64,000 bases of DNA from contig NC_051102.1 of assembly GCF_901709675.1 (NCBI RefSeq), forward strand, positions 3,207,912 to 3,271,911, in the 5' to 3' direction. Shown piece after piece: positions 37,801-54,557 of this stretch. The DNA is from Syngnathus acus. Taxonomy: Eukaryota; Chordata; Actinopteri; Syngnathiformes; Syngnathidae. Each line of letters opens with the position of its first letter. Positions within the stretch are counted from its first letter, which is position 1. The translations under genes and the position numbers were made by a program. The notes beneath the pieces were generated by a model that was not told the origin of the DNA, searched no databases, and was given only the letters and a program-made list of their open reading frames with translations.

Positions 37801-37948
37801 TGGTATGTTTTTGTTTCAAACGATCTAGTTTTTATTTTTAGTGCTGACAAAAAAAAAAAAAAGCAGAAGGTGAATTTAGCAGTGTTTCCTGACTTTTATG
37901 TGAAATATTTTTTATTCCACAGCAAAGTACAACAATCATGAAGAATGA
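34900..37948 (+). CDS. buc: Bucky ball (Buc/Velo1)-like germ plasm organizer
   Basis: Exons: 34900-35149, 35953-37665, 37731-37802, 37923-37948; predicted 686 residues. The start is MAAVNRPP in a good Kozak context right after an acceptor. The N-terminus carries the Buc-Velo motif spread over exons 1-2: RPVFYVPAPPPPQFLHYQWP, then the proline/tyrosine/methionine-rich part and APAYVMPHPHVDYRHF. It is followed by SEVQTEPSEG, close to SEVQTDPSDS of zebrafish Buc. This aromatic, prion-like segment drives Balbiani body and germ plasm assembly in fish and frog oocytes. The remainder is low-complexity and disordered, with a VWSVESIGPFIPSKEW block and a Cys/His cluster (GHCFCIGCHC) near the end. The C-terminus is basic (KARIQTKYGPWRNKRL), and the predicted end (AKYNNHEE) lacks the RG-rich tail of zebrafish Buc. 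The last exon and stop are the least certain part. Ortholog versus buc-like paralog is undecided. Confidence 0.85.
35202..35352. mobile_element. small TA-flanked MITE in buc intron 1
   Basis: About 147 bp (35204-35350) with the inverted ends CTTAAAACTGC / GCAGTTTTAAG and inner GGGTCAA...TTGACC repeats, flanked by TA. This type is frequent in fish genomes. No coding capacity. Confidence 0.55.
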
Positions 37949-38472
37949 ATTTAGTGCCAAGCCCCAAATCAAAAAGTAAGTATCTTATGTTGATCTGTAT
38001 TTGGTAAGTATCAGCAGTTGTATAGCAACCTTAAGAACGACAGTATTGCTAGCTTAGCCCAAATAGTTTATCTGCATTTATTTAAAAATGGCATATCCTT
38101 AATCTTTTGAGGGGAAGACTTTAACCAACAGATGTTTAATACCACATATAGAACCAATCCGTGTGATGTCATAAAGTGAGGAGCCACCACCATACCTGCA
38201 GACACGCCCCGATTCTCAGAGCAGCTCTCCTTGCAACTTAAACTCACGAGCAGCTGCTCTGATTTTGGTGCATCAAATAAGTTATAAAATGATTCCAGTA
38301 TCGCTGCAATATGCTCAGGCACTAGTCATTGCTGTTCGGGTTTTTTTGGGGGTCAACGGAGGTGGCGTTTTAGTGAACCAGGTGTGTTTTGTGTTAGAGA
38401 AATAGCCACAAAAATAATTTAAGAAGTTAGATCACCATTGTGCCTAAGTTTATATATAATCCTATGCATACC

Positions 38473-38832
38473 AATAAATAACTCCTGAAAATACCATAAT
38501 AAAGTTCCTGTAATTAAGACAACCAAAACAATGTTTGTTTGCATTTTGTTCTAGGTGCAGATGGAGATCATCTACAATGTTGAACTTTAATTGTTCAATG
38601 AGACTGTTTTAAATGTTAATTTCTATAATGTTATTGAATTCTATTAAAACTGTATTTAAAATTTGCTCAGTATCCATTTTGTTCATTATTTGGGAAAGCA
38701 TGCTCTACGTAGTTTTGCTGATTAAATCACTTCCTTAAAGTACATGTATTGCCAGACAAACAATGAAATAACACTACTTTGTGAAATTTTGGCATTTTAT
38801 TTTTACAGTTGATGCACTGTGCTGTAAATAAA
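38473..38832 (+). promoter_or_regulatory. buc 3' region with polyadenylation signals
   Basis: AATAAA occurs at 38473-38478, 38498-38503 and 38827-38832. A possible 3' UTR intron has a donor after 37975 and an acceptor near 38554. A minus-strand AATAAA (TTTATT, 38796-38801) for the converging glutamate decarboxylase gene lies between the last two, so the two mature 3' ends may overlap. Confidence 0.45.
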
Positions 38833-39023
38833 TGCTGAAAAAAAAAATTGTGGAATGAAGTGTCTTAAACATTCTGCAAATGGCACTATAGTACTTGTAT
38901 ATTGTAATTGATTCACTGGATATTGTTTAAAGAATGAAATTAAACCTTTTAATGATCATAGTTACAAGCCACCAAGAAATTGAATTTTATACATTTAAAA
39001 CAAAACCAATTTGAACCACTCGG

Positions 39024-43237
<4,214 letters not shown>

Positions 43238-45251
43238 ATCAGTGCAAACGTCGGCTTTCAAAACAAAGGAAAATACAAGTTTCAGTGTAGAAGTGTTCTA
43301 AAAAAGTGTAGGTGCTAGTCACATCAGTTACTCAGTGACTTTTCCTCAAATAACTTTGCCTGTGCTCAAAGGTATTCTTCTCAGACACGGTTACCTCGAG
43401 TGACACCTAAAAGGTGTCTAAGTAGCAGAAAGCAACAGTAACACACAAAACACACCCAAAAGAGGGGAGGGGAGACTTGTTGCTGATGATACAACAATTA
43501 CTCTCTCCCTTCATGTGTGCAAGGAAAAGAGACAAGCTTAGAAGAATCAACTGATTTACTAACACAAAAAATATTAACAAATTATAGATAACAACAACAT
43601 GTTCATGTGCTTTCTAATCCACAATAGCTCACCTGAATTAATAATTAAATAAAGTAGTTAATAGTTAGTCGCTAGAGGCTCAATCTGGTGTGATGGTGTG
43701 AATGTGAATTTAAAGGGCTTTCTGTCTTTCGCTCCAAATCAGATGGCATAGGCTCCAGCTCACCGTGAACCTGAACAAGTTGTAGAGAATAGATAGATGG
43801 TTGGGTTCGGGTGCTGGAGCCTGGCCAATTTGTCTCCCAAACAACCGGCCAGTCAGCTCCCGTTATCTCCTGTAGGCATAAATTGTAAAGGGGCAAACAT
43901 ACAGAATACCCAGGGATTAGCCTATTTATGAAACAATGAAAGATAATTATCAAATATCAGTTTCCAAAAAAGCAATTAATCCCATTAGTTATGTTATTAC
44001 ATTGAATACTGGTACTTTAATGTATTTAAGATTTTTCTTTCAGATATCTTTCAAGTTTCTAACCTTATTTCAGTCAGTACTTTTTTTTGTTTTAGTTAAG
44101 AGTTGATATATTAAAATTATTTTAACAGGGGCTATTCTAAACAAAAGAATCTGTACTTTCCCACCACTGTTGCACAACCCAAGGACTATATTAAAATTAT
44201 GTGCAAAGTTTGAGTAAAGATTTTTTTTTTCAAGGTATAATATGACCAAGAACAGAACTGGTGGGGGAAAGTATTCAACTAAAGAGAATAATAGACTGAA
44301 CATGATTGAAGATGACCATACTTGTACCTGGAGTGAGTTCAATGCGAGTAACTGTTGCGTTGCAGTTGCGAGAAGTCGATAGATGGCAGTAACGAGAAAG
44401 ACTACTGTTGTCCTATGCCGGTTAATCCTGAAAGAAGAATATTGGAAATCCGGAAGTATCAAATGTAGGCGGGGCCAAACTAGGAAGTAAAAAGTATAAA
44501 ATAACATAAACCACTACTGTGCTTCATAGTGGTTTTAACATTATTTCCGAAGATGAACCCTGTTTGTTTTATCAGCATTGGATCATGAAGACCACAACGT
44601 AAGAGTTTTTGGTTTTTTCCATTCCTGGCAGTTTATGCCACCTATGAATCGTCGGTTTACGTTGGTAGTTAGCTTAGCATCTTCTTTGAAAATTGTAAAC
44701 GTCAATATGCTGACAACTCTACCACAGCGAACAACGTTAAAGGCATGTCGAAGAAATAAACAACAACGTATCATTCGGAATAATGGTCGTGTCAATTAAA
44801 AAATGCACATTGTTAATTAGTGTGAACAATATCTTTCGGAGCATTTATAATCTGAAATCTAATCAATTATTAAAGATGTAAGGATATTATCGTCATGACA
44901 GATGAACTCAGTAGATGATCAATTAATTATTGTACTCAGCAACTTGCTGTCATTTTCACCATTCGCATTTAAAATTAATAAACAAAGAATATAGGCTTGG
45001 GAGATTGAAAAATAAAATGAAAAGGTTGAGAATGCTCAATTCTAGTGGCATGGAATTTGTACTCGTAGTTATAACGGTAAACTGCGAATTGCCGGCCATA
45101 TAACCACTGTGTCTCCATAACTAGTTGCCTACATGTGCACCATGTTGGTGAACCCTGTTTCGTTATAACATAATTGTATAGTTTGAGTGAGAAGACTGAT
45201 GTGGTGACTGTATCACCTTTCCCCGCTTCCAAGTGTGACTGCATAAAGCCC
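43238..45251. other. divergent intergenic region, gad3-like / exoc3
   Basis: About 2 kb separates the two oppositely directed start codons. It holds an old plus-strand SINE fragment (43690-43800), an ETS-type site CCGGAAGT at 44450-44457 beside a GGCGGGG box, and no supportable ORF. The 5' ends of both genes are undefined. Confidence 0.5.
43690..43800 (+). mobile_element. old SINE fragment, opposite orientation
   Basis: 'gatggcataggctccagctc' and the terminal 'agatagatgg' match the inverse of the tail-proximal part of the 24.3-kb SINE. Confidence 0.45.
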
Positions 45252-45275
45252 ATGGACAAAGCGTTACACTTCTGA
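45252..45275 (+). promoter_or_regulatory. short upstream ORF before exoc3
   Basis: A seven-codon frame, MDKALHF, ends in TGA two bases before an in-frame ATG (45278) and eight before the probable exoc3 start. It is relevant only if the transcript starts upstream of 45252, which the sequence does not prove. Confidence 0.4.
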
Positions 45276-45283
45276 GCATGAGA

Positions 45284-48200
45284 ATGGAGGAGACAAGCCG
45301 TGAGGCGGTTGCCACAGCCGTTCAGCGCGTGGCTGGAATGCTGCAGAGATCTGACCAGTTGGACAAAGTGGAGCAGTATAGAAGAAGAGAGGCCAGAAAG
45401 AAAGCCTCTGTCGAAGCAAGGTTAAAGGTGATCAGATAAAGAACTTGCTGTTTTGTCATGTCCATAATGTCATGCGATTCAATGCTTCTCTTACATCACA
45501 GTACCCCAAAAAAGTATTGATATATTCATTTTTTTGCATACATGTCAGACTGAGGTGTTTCAGATCATCAAACCAAATTTTAATATTAGACACAGATAAG
45601 GGAGATGAACACAAAATGCACTTTTCAAATAATTTAATTTCTTTTTTGGTACAAGATATTCCAAATTATGTGACCGTAGATGATAATGTTTAAGAATGTT
45701 TAACTTCTGAGCACCAAACTCGACTAAAGTGTGGTTCTTTAGCTGTTGTTATTTCTCTTGTCTCTTGAAATGTAATTCAAGGTTATTGTGTGAATGTTTT
45801 TCAGGCAGCCATCCAGTCTCAGCTGGACGGTGTCCGCACTGGACTAACTCAGCTGCACAGTGCCTTGCTTGACGTGAAGGACATCCAGAGCTCGCTGGCT
45901 GATGTGAGCAAAGACTGGAGGCAGAGCATCAACACTATAGAGAGCCTGAAAGATGTCAAAGATGCTGTCGTTCAACATAGTCAGCTGGCCTCCGCTGTGG
46001 AAAACCTTAAAAACATTTTCTCGGGTAAGTGTTCAGTTGAGGTCTGATTCAGAGACTCTAGGAGCAGGTCTATAATCTCACTCATTGCATACTGCGTATC
46101 TAGAAACATTGCATAATATGGCTCCTATTTCATTCCGAATACAGTTTGTGAAAAGCGTACAAAATATAACACCGCAACATGTCTTGTCACAGTGCCAGAG
46201 ATTGTGGAAGAGACCCAACAGCTGATAGAGCAGGCAGAGTTGCTTCAGGCTCACAGGAAACTGATGGATCTGGAGAGCTCCCGAGATGACCTTATGTATG
46301 AGCAATACCGCATGGACAGCAAGAACACCAGTGACATGCATCTCATTTCCATCTATTTTGAAGATGTAAGTTTAAACAAAAGCAGGTGAAGATTTTTGCA
46401 ATGCGTGTGTATTATGTTTGGGCAGTTAATCCAAATTTGTGATTTCGATCCTGGCTTTTCACGGTTTGCTGTGAATTCCTTTGCTGTGAACGCAACCTGA
46501 ATGCATTGTGTTGCGTGCAAAAACAGGAGAAACTTTTTAATGCTTGTCCTTTGTCAACTGTAAATATTTGTTTTGCTGCTCCTTTAAATCCCTTCTTTCC
46601 TCCCAGGTTCAGCGGTTATCAGATGAGCTTGCCAAGCAGTCATGGATGGTTCTGCAGAGGGCCATGGTTACTGTTCGTCGTGACCCCACCATGCTAGTGT
46701 CAGTGGTTCGTATCATTGAACGTGAGGAGAAAATCGACCGGCGGATGGTTGACCGTAAAAAACAGACAGGCTTCATCCCGCCTGGACGACCCAAAAGATG
46801 GAAAGACAAAATGTTTCAGGTGAGAGGAATTATTTCTTCTTCACTTTTACTCAGGCTTCCTCTGCAGTCCAATAATATTCGCTTTTTGCTATTCAACCAT
46901 ATTGATGATGCACAAAGCCAGTGGAAATTTTTTAGCTAAGAAACTATTGACTTGTTTTATGTCCTTATTAAGTATCCATTTTATTTTATTTTTTAATCTA
47001 ATGCAGGTATTGGAGGGCACTGTCAGCACCCGCATCGAGGGCACACAGTCAGTGACAAGAGAAGCTGATAAAATGTGGCTTGTTCGTCTTCTGGAGATAA
47101 CAAGGAAATATGTTTTAGATGACCTCATCATTGTCAAGAACCTCATGGTTCAATGCTTCCCACCACATTACAACACCTTCAACAGGTGAACATTTTTCCT
47201 CCTAACCTCTCACTTTCCAGAGTCTACAAATTAGAAAAATTCTGTGTCGCATAGCTTTACTACTTTGAAAAGTTTAATAAGAGGACATGGACATGAGGAG
47301 GACATGCATTACAGGAATACAAATGAATTTTGATATTTGTTTGACTGGAAGCGTCTATTGTTTGCTAATATTCATAATTGTGTGCATATGTCTTTCAGGT
47401 TTTTCCGCCTTTACCACAATGCCGTTTCCACTCGTGTCAAAGAACTGGCATCTGAGGACTTGGAAGCGAATGAAATCGTGTCCATGTTAACCTGGGTCCT
47501 CAATACCTATAAGAGGTACTGTCTATTTAAACACACAATTTCATATTTAAATCAAGTTTTTTCCAGTTCTTGTTTCTAATATGTTTTGATGCAATATTTT
47601 TGGTAAGTTTCAAATCATATAAAAAAAAAACTGTCCATAAAAGTCCCTTGCTTCTCCAGGGATTGTGTAACTCTAGCCCAGTGTTGGTCCTGCTGCCAGT
47701 GCGCTAAGAAGCAATCAGACATTGTTCTTCTGTGTGTGCTTCATAGTGCAGAGATGATGGGCCATCCAGAGCTTATTGCTGAATGTGACATCAACCAGCA
47801 CGAGTCCCTGCTACCTCAGGATGTGGTGGATGATTTACTCAGCAAATATGTCCAGACTTTCACAGTAAGCGCCACAATCGATAACATGCGGACTCGGAAT
47901 GAACATTTCTTTGATGGAGAAAATAAACCGTTAATTTATCAGTCAAGGAATATTCAACTAGTTTTCATTTGAATGTTTCTGTATTAATATATTCACCATG
48001 ACAAAATTACTTAACATTACACCTATGTCAAATACATCTCGCATTGAATGTTTATTGCTATTTCTGTCTTCAGTCAAATATTACCGGCTGGCTGAGGAAA
48101 GCTCTTGAAACAGACAAGAAGGACTGGCAGAAAGAAACAGAGCCTGAGGCTGATCAGGATGGGTACTATCAAACTACACTACCTGCCATCGTCTTTCAGG

Positions 48201-49977
48201 TAGCATACACATTTTTCTACACACAGATTAAGAGGCTATTTTTTTACCTGTAACATTTGTCTGATATATATATATTTTCTGTGTGTTATCATTCTATGCT
48301 TTTGACAGATGTTTGAACAGAACCTGCAAGTAGCCGCTCAGATCGATGGAGACTTTAAAGAGCAGGTTCTCAAACTCTGCCTGAAACAGATGAACTCATT
48401 CCTCATTCGGTAATGTTTGGATTGTTACCATCGATTGTCTGTCTGGACCAGAGGTTGTTCTCTGATAAATGGGATATACTGGGACGTTCAAGAGAAGTGT
48501 CGACTTAAACATTTTCTCCATGCTGTCTGTAGGTACAGAGAAGAGGCCGTGGCCTATAAAGAAGAACATCTGCGAGATCGACAGCTTCCTCAATGTTACG
48601 TGCAATACATGATCGCCATCATAAACAATTGCCAGACATTCAAGTAAGTGCTAATCTTAGTTGCTAAGTATTGTTAGTTTTTAATTCTCTTTGGGGCTCC
48701 ATTATTCATTACTTCAATAATGGAAGTACCAATGCAATATTAATACTGTTTGACACACATCCAATATGTTGTTTAGAGAGTCCATCAACAGTCTAAAGAG
48801 AAAGTATTCTCAGTCCTCGGAGCCCACTGACAGTGATGCTGCCATCGCGAGGACACTCAACGAGGTGGCCAAGGAGGGATGTCAGTTCCTCTTAGATGAA
48901 GTCTTCTTGGACCTTGAGGTAGGAAGGTGACAAGTTTTATGTGCTGGATGTTTCAGGTGTCCAAATTATACTGTGCATATAATCTTGCAGATATCAACAT
49001 TTAACTTGTCATTTCCAGCATCACCTCAATGAACTTCTAACCAGAAAATGGCTGACAGGATCTCATGCTGTGGATACTATCTGTGTGACAGTGGAGGACT
49101 ACTTCAATGACTTTAACAAGATCAAGAAACCCTTTAATCAGGTAAGAAATACATTCTTGCAGAACATAATCATTATTGTTGCGACGAACCGAAAAATAAT
49201 CGTGTGCCGTGTGTGCAGGAAATGACAAGTGAAGCCCTTCGCAGGGTTGTGGTGGACTACATTAAGGCAGTGATGCAAAAGAGGATCACCTTTAAGAATG
49301 CTGATGAGAGGAGGGAAGGAGCTGAGAGAATGACCAAAGAGGCTGAGCAGTTCAAGTTCCTCTTCAGAAAACTGGCTGCTGTGAGTTCTCATGTTACCAT
49401 AATCCAGAGTGCAAAACTTGCATGACAACTGTACCTATAATGGTTAATCTGTTTAGGCGGATAAGAATGAAGTTTATGGTTAATGGAGATTATTATGTTG
49501 TAGGGACAAGACACAGATCGTCTATGTGGCGCTATTGTGGCCATTGCTGAAGTCTTCAAACTGACCGACCCGACACTGCTCTTCCTGGAGGTCACTACGC
49601 TGGTTTCCAAATACCCTGACATCAGGTACCAGGGCTCAATTGGCGTATTGAAGTGTTATCTCAATTTTTTAAAATCTCTCTTCCTTTTAAATGATGATGA
49701 TGTATCAGTGAAACCGTAATTATACCAGAAATCATTGTACACTGAAAGCAGGATGATTTACTGTCCCCTTAGGGAGGAGCATATCCAGGCGCTGCTAGCG
49801 GTGCGCGGTGATGCGAGCAGGGATATGCGCCAAATGATCATCGGAACACTCAGCGAGAACAAAGTATCTTATGCAGGTGTCACACAGCCCATCTTCAAAG
49901 ACATCACTGTGCCCACTATCACCATGACTACCATGACTACCATGACCTCCATGGCAACTGCAAAGCTGCTTAAATAA
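45284..49977 (+). CDS. exoc3: exocyst complex component 3 (SEC6), complete
   Basis: Fifteen exons: 45284-45427, 45805-46024, 46193-46365, 46607-46819, 47007-47185, 47399-47515, 47747-47864, 48074-48199, 48309-48409, 48533-48643, 48777-48918, 49019-49141, 49219-49380, 49504-49625, 49773-49977. They give 751 residues with matching phases, close to human EXOC3. The product is a core subunit of the exocyst, which tethers secretory vesicles to the plasma membrane before SNARE fusion. Similarity is strong throughout: [21 protein letters not shown] at the start, the coiled-coil stretch of exon 2 ([19 protein letters not shown]), [47 protein letters not shown], and [13 protein letters not shown] near the end. 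The C-terminus ends in AKLLK as in human but has a 9-bp repeat-coded Thr/Met insertion before it. An ATG two codons upstream (45278) is in frame; 45284 is chosen by family alignment. Confidence 0.96.
49921..49956 (+). repeat. in-frame 9-bp repeat in last exoc3 exon
   Basis: Three ACCATGAC(T/C) units and one diverged TCCATGGCA unit encode [12 protein letters not shown] just before the conserved AKLLK end. Confidence 0.9.
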
Positions 49978-50912
49978 AGCCAATTTGACCATTTCTTCCT
50001 TCAAAAAGGATAACATGATTTTCACCTCAGGATACTGGGTTGTTTATTGCACCTTCCTGTTTCTGTTGACTTGCTGTTTAATCGCCATGCTGATTTGTGC
50101 TCCAGAAAATTGTAAATGTACCCTTGTAAAAATGAACTGCCCATTCAAATATATGTCATAATTGAAACTTTAAGAATCATTGAGGACATACAGAGGAACT
50201 AAAGTGCTTAATCAGCTTTTTTGTCATTTGTTTTGGACTCCACCGTAACGGTCCTTTTCCCATTCAGCTGAAAAAGTGTGAACTATTAATGATCACCTTT
50301 TGGCTACTCGTTAGTGAAGAAGGCTACCAGTAGAGTGAGAATGAATTGATCATCTTATCAACAATTTTGATAATTGATGATTTAGCGCTATTGTTTAACT
50401 TAAAATTTCAGACTTACAAAAGTCCAATAACAGTTAAATTGATTCCAGTGTAATTGACATTAAACAATAACTAATAGTAATAGTCCATTAACAGGTAATC
50501 TTTTTTTTTTTTTTAATAATGTAAAATGTTTTTTTTCCAATGAATCGATCAATTCTATAAATATTCAATAGTGACAGCCAGCCCTAGCTAGCAGTTTGAT
50601 ACACTTCTGAAAATAAATTCACTCAAATTTCAACCTGCCACATGCACACCGTCACTGTCCTCACACAAGTCAGGCAACTGTACATACCATTAGCAACTCC
50701 TGTTTGAAAACAGCTGAATATTACAAAGCAACACTTCACTTCAATCTGCCTGTTTACATTTCAAATGATCACTTATAAACCATGTCTCATTACTGGTGAG
50801 CTATATTTGGAAAGGCCCTGGGTTGTCCTTGAGGGTGACCTGGTGACCCTGATGTGTATATAGTGTGTGTTCCGTTTGCAAAAATCTGTGGTATTTGTAA
50901 ATTATCAGCCTG

Positions 50913-50918
50913 AATAAA
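50913..50918 (+). promoter_or_regulatory. polyadenylation signal, exoc3
   Basis: AATAAA 936 bp after the stop codon, within AT-rich sequence. It is the first strong signal after the stop, giving a long 3' UTR. Confidence 0.5.
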
Positions 50919-50949
50919 TACTACAAATTATGTATTGTTATAACCTTTA

Positions 50950-52359
50950 CTTCATTGCATGTTTCTCAATTATCAATCAAATAAAAACACGAAGTGCCTC
51001 ACAAAACATGTTAAAAGACACAAACACATTAGACCTCCCATTAGAGTATTATTCACCTTACACAAGCTTGATAGTTTTAAAAATGGGAAAATAAACTATA
51101 ACCCAAATGGGAAGAGTCAAGAAACTATGAAGTAAGTTCTGTTTCTTGAACCCAAACGCAGTCGTTTCCATACCTAATGCGTCCAGTTGGTGGCGGGGTG
51201 TTTGGGTGAGTTGAAAAAAATAGCAGCCGCGCAGCAGATTCAGGTGAAGAAGACGCAGTAGCTGGACGATGCGACTAATCCAAGAAACCGCAAACTGTGG
51301 CACGAAAAAACCTGTTTAGCTTTCGGGAAACCCTTTCAAGAGATTCGTTATCACTTCTACGAATCATTTTAAGTCATACATCGCCGAAGCTGTTTTAGGT
51401 AAGATCAATTTGAACAGTGAGCATATGTGATGTTTTCAACCGCACAGCGCTAAGCTAGTCATGGACCCATTCACTATACGTCATGTAGCAGAAGCTAAAC
51501 GCCACCATCATTTTGCTAGGTAGATTTAATAATCTTGTAGGGGGATTTTAAGCAGGGTGGGATCTGACGTTTATTGCTGTGTTTATAAGGGTTGATGCGG
51601 TCACATAAAGCAAACTTCAGCCACAATTCCAGCATACAGTACAGAGGATTACAGTTACCGTATTTTATTTTTGTTTTTAATTGGTTAAATAATATTTTGT
51701 TATCTGAAACGCGTATGTGTAAATCGAGGCAGTTACGAAATAGCTCTGGAAACGTTTTTAAGTACATGAGATTTTAAATAATATTAATGATCTAAACGAG
51801 GTCATTGAGAAGAGAGTAAATCAAGGCAAATGCAAACAAATGAATTTATGACAAATTCCATAATGTAATGCAAACCAAACTACGTAGTCGTATGAAAAAA
51901 CTTTAGGAACACAATTTTCAAACTTCTCTTTTGAGTCATTGGTTGTTCGAAACAGGAAGTTCAGTTAAAAGTCATAGTAGATGAATACAGCGACATTTGA
52001 CAAGTGAAATCAAGTGTATTGGATTTATAGAATATTTGCGATAAGTGCAAGAAGTCAAATAAGAGTGTTTCAATATTTTGATTATCAACCATTTAACCAG
52101 TCTTATTTCCTATTTGAACACTGGGTGGTGGTACCCACTTGACATTGAAGAAGAAGAGTAGGAAGATGAAGAACTTTGATGTGATGCCTTATCATGGCAC
52201 TTTGTTGATGAATCGGTGACCTATCGATCGCACCATCGCAGTGTATGCAATCCCTAGTAGGCATGAATGAAAGTCAAAATGTTATTGGATATGCTTATGT
52301 TGATACAATTCACATGCTGTGGTTGTTCTTGACCTGTATGATTTGCTTTTCACTTTTAG
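50950..52359 (+). other. exoc3-dnajb6 interval with probable dnajb6 5' exon
   Basis: The dnajb6 start codon lies in an exon that begins with an acceptor (TTTTAG, ending 52359), so a leader exon must precede it. The best donor upstream is GTTTTAG|GTAAGATC at 51398/51399. It ends a locally GC-richer stretch from about 51170 that includes 'gtggcggggtg' and 'cagccgcgcagcag'. No other gene is seen. Confidence 0.5.
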
Positions 52360-52398
52360 GTTCCTTAGACCCATTGTCGTGCTCTTCAGCCACACACT

Positions 52399-54557
52399 AT
52401 GGTGGACTACTACCAGATTCTAGGAGTACGGAGAGATGCGTCTGCAGAGGACATAAAGAAATCGTCAGTTGATACGTTTTACAAGTTTATACAAATATTA
52501 AAAATATCAGTATGCAGCTCTAAACTGTCCTTTTTTGAAAAAGACCACTTGATGTCCACAACATGATATCAGTGTCTAAGGTCTCAGCTTGTGAATATCA
52601 CATGACTGTTTGACCCTTGACAGTGCAATGTGTGCGTCCAAATTCGTAGGGTTTGTTTTTGAGGAGCCTTTGCAGGCTGGGTCCTTCCAAGTCTTCTCGT
52701 ATAGCCCCAGAAGAGTCAACACAACTTACATTTGTGTTGTTGTAACTGTGTACGTCATTCAAGTCAACCGCTAATGGCATTTCATCATCACCTTGAATAA
52801 GCATCCTGTACTTTTTTGTTCTATTTCAAAAGATATCATTTGTGTAGAATGTATTAACACAAGTAAAATAATACAAGTAACAATAACCTCCGCCCATCCT
52901 GGTGTGTAAACAATGTGGCTGTACCACTAGCACCTGTTAAGCCTGTTCGACTCGGCCCAATTTTTCTCATCTCAAAAACTTCTCATCGTGGGAACTATGA
53001 TCCATTGTATCTCAGAAATAGTGCTTGTTCATCTTATAATGCGACAAGAGCAAAGATGAAAGACGTAACAGTTGCGACACTTATTGACAGGCTCACCTTC
53101 AGGTCTGCTTGAAAATGGGCCTCATTTCTCCATCCTGAATGTTGCACCATTTAGTTTATTTATGATTCATTCATTTCATGTTGTACACTTGCTTTGCTCT
53201 TGACAGACCTAAAAAAACATGGTGTACAGTAGAAGATGCTTTAAAAAGTGTATTTCATGCCGCTGATTTTTGCACTGACCTTTGACAGGTACAGAAAACT
53301 GGCCCTGAGGTGGCACCCCGATAAAAACCCAGAAAACAAAGAAGATGCTGAGAAGAAATTCAAGGAGCTGTCAGAGGCTTATGAAGTCCTGTCAGATGGT
53401 TTGTAATTTCTTGGAAATTTGCCAATGTGTACTTCATTATTTACTGTGGTCTTGTTGCCCATAAAATTGTTTTGTAAATGGTGAGCCATGTTATTTTCTT
53501 TTTCTATCAGTGAACAAGAGAAGCACATATGATCTATATGGCAAAGAAGGACTGACGAGGGGTGCTCGAGGGAGAGGTAATGTGATCATCCATCCTCAAA
53601 AAATTCTTCTGGTTTCCCAGACTGAAGCTAAACAAAATTTCCCTTTTGTGTTCCACATAGTTTTCATCTAATTACTACTAAATATGTCCAAATGTTTTTA
53701 ATGAATCTGTTACAGGTGGGCACTTCCACAATGAAGATCATTTCCAAGAACCCTTCACATTCCGTAACCCAGAAGATGTCTTCAGGGAGTTCTTTGGAGG
53801 CAGGGACCCATTTGCAGACCTTTTCGGTAAATCCATTTTGTTTTGCGTTTCCTTCATTTAGAAGCTTTTTGCTCACTCTCTCCTCTTGTTCTTCAAGGTG
53901 CAGATCCATTTGGTGATGATCCTTTTTTTGGCAGCGGACGGCGCCATCAAAGTCGCACAAGTCGAAACCGGACAGGGGGCTCATTTTTGGGGGGCTTTGT
54001 AGGTTTTCCACCCTTTGGTGCCGGCTTCTCACCTTTTGACCCAGGTAAGAAACCAACAACAATGGGCAATAGAATTCACTCCATGCTAATTACTTAGGTT
54101 TTGTGATTTTCATTCTCCCCTTGCAGGCTTTGGTACGTTTGGCTCCATGAGCCCCATGGGTCACATGGGTCATATGGGTCACATGGGTCAGATGACGACC
54201 ATGGGTAGTCTCGGGGGCGGGGGCTTCACCTCTTTCTCCAGCAGCTCCTTTGGGGGAGGTGGTGGAGGAGGCATGGGTAACTTCCGTTCCGTGTCTACTT
54301 CTACAAAAATCGTCAATGGCAGGAAGATCACTACTAAAAGGTAAACACAAAGTTTTGTTTATCTTATTTGTCATATGAAACAGGTTTGTCTCACTCTTGA
54401 AGAAGAGAAGAGAAGAGAAGAGAAAGAAACAGTGTTTTTCTCCTTTTCCAGGATCATTGAGAATGGTCAAGAGCGGATTGAGGTGGAAGAGGACGGCCAG
54501 CTGAGGTCACTAACCGTCAATGGTAAAGAGCAGCTGTTACGACTGGAACACAAATAA
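52399..54557 (+). CDS. dnajb6: DNAJB6 co-chaperone, short-isoform type, complete
   Basis: Seven coding exons: 52399-52463, 53289-53398, 53511-53576, 53716-53826, 53898-54044, 54127-54340, 54452-54557; 272 residues. A class B Hsp40 that stimulates Hsp70 and, in mammals, suppresses polyglutamine and amyloid aggregation. J-domain at about residues 1-70 with the HPD triad ([18 protein letters not shown]). The G/F region has [18 protein letters not shown]. Then come the Ser/Thr-rich segment [13 protein letters not shown] that mediates client binding, the [21 protein letters not shown] block and a C-terminus ending [10 protein letters not shown]. The human short isoform ends almost identically (KEQLLRLDNK). 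An in-frame MGH repeat is inserted between the G/F and S/T regions. The a/b teleost copy is not determined. Polyadenylation signal AATAAA at 55222-55227. Confidence 0.95.
54156..54191 (+). repeat. in-frame 9-bp repeat in dnajb6 exon 6
   Basis: Four ATGGGTCA(C/T/G) units encode [12 protein letters not shown], absent from the human protein as remembered. Confidence 0.9.

Noticed and set aside
54375-54451. Coding sequence upstream of the last dnajb6 exon
   Set aside because: It is intron with an AGAAG-rich run. The acceptor at 54450-54451 joins family-conserved [10 protein letters not shown].
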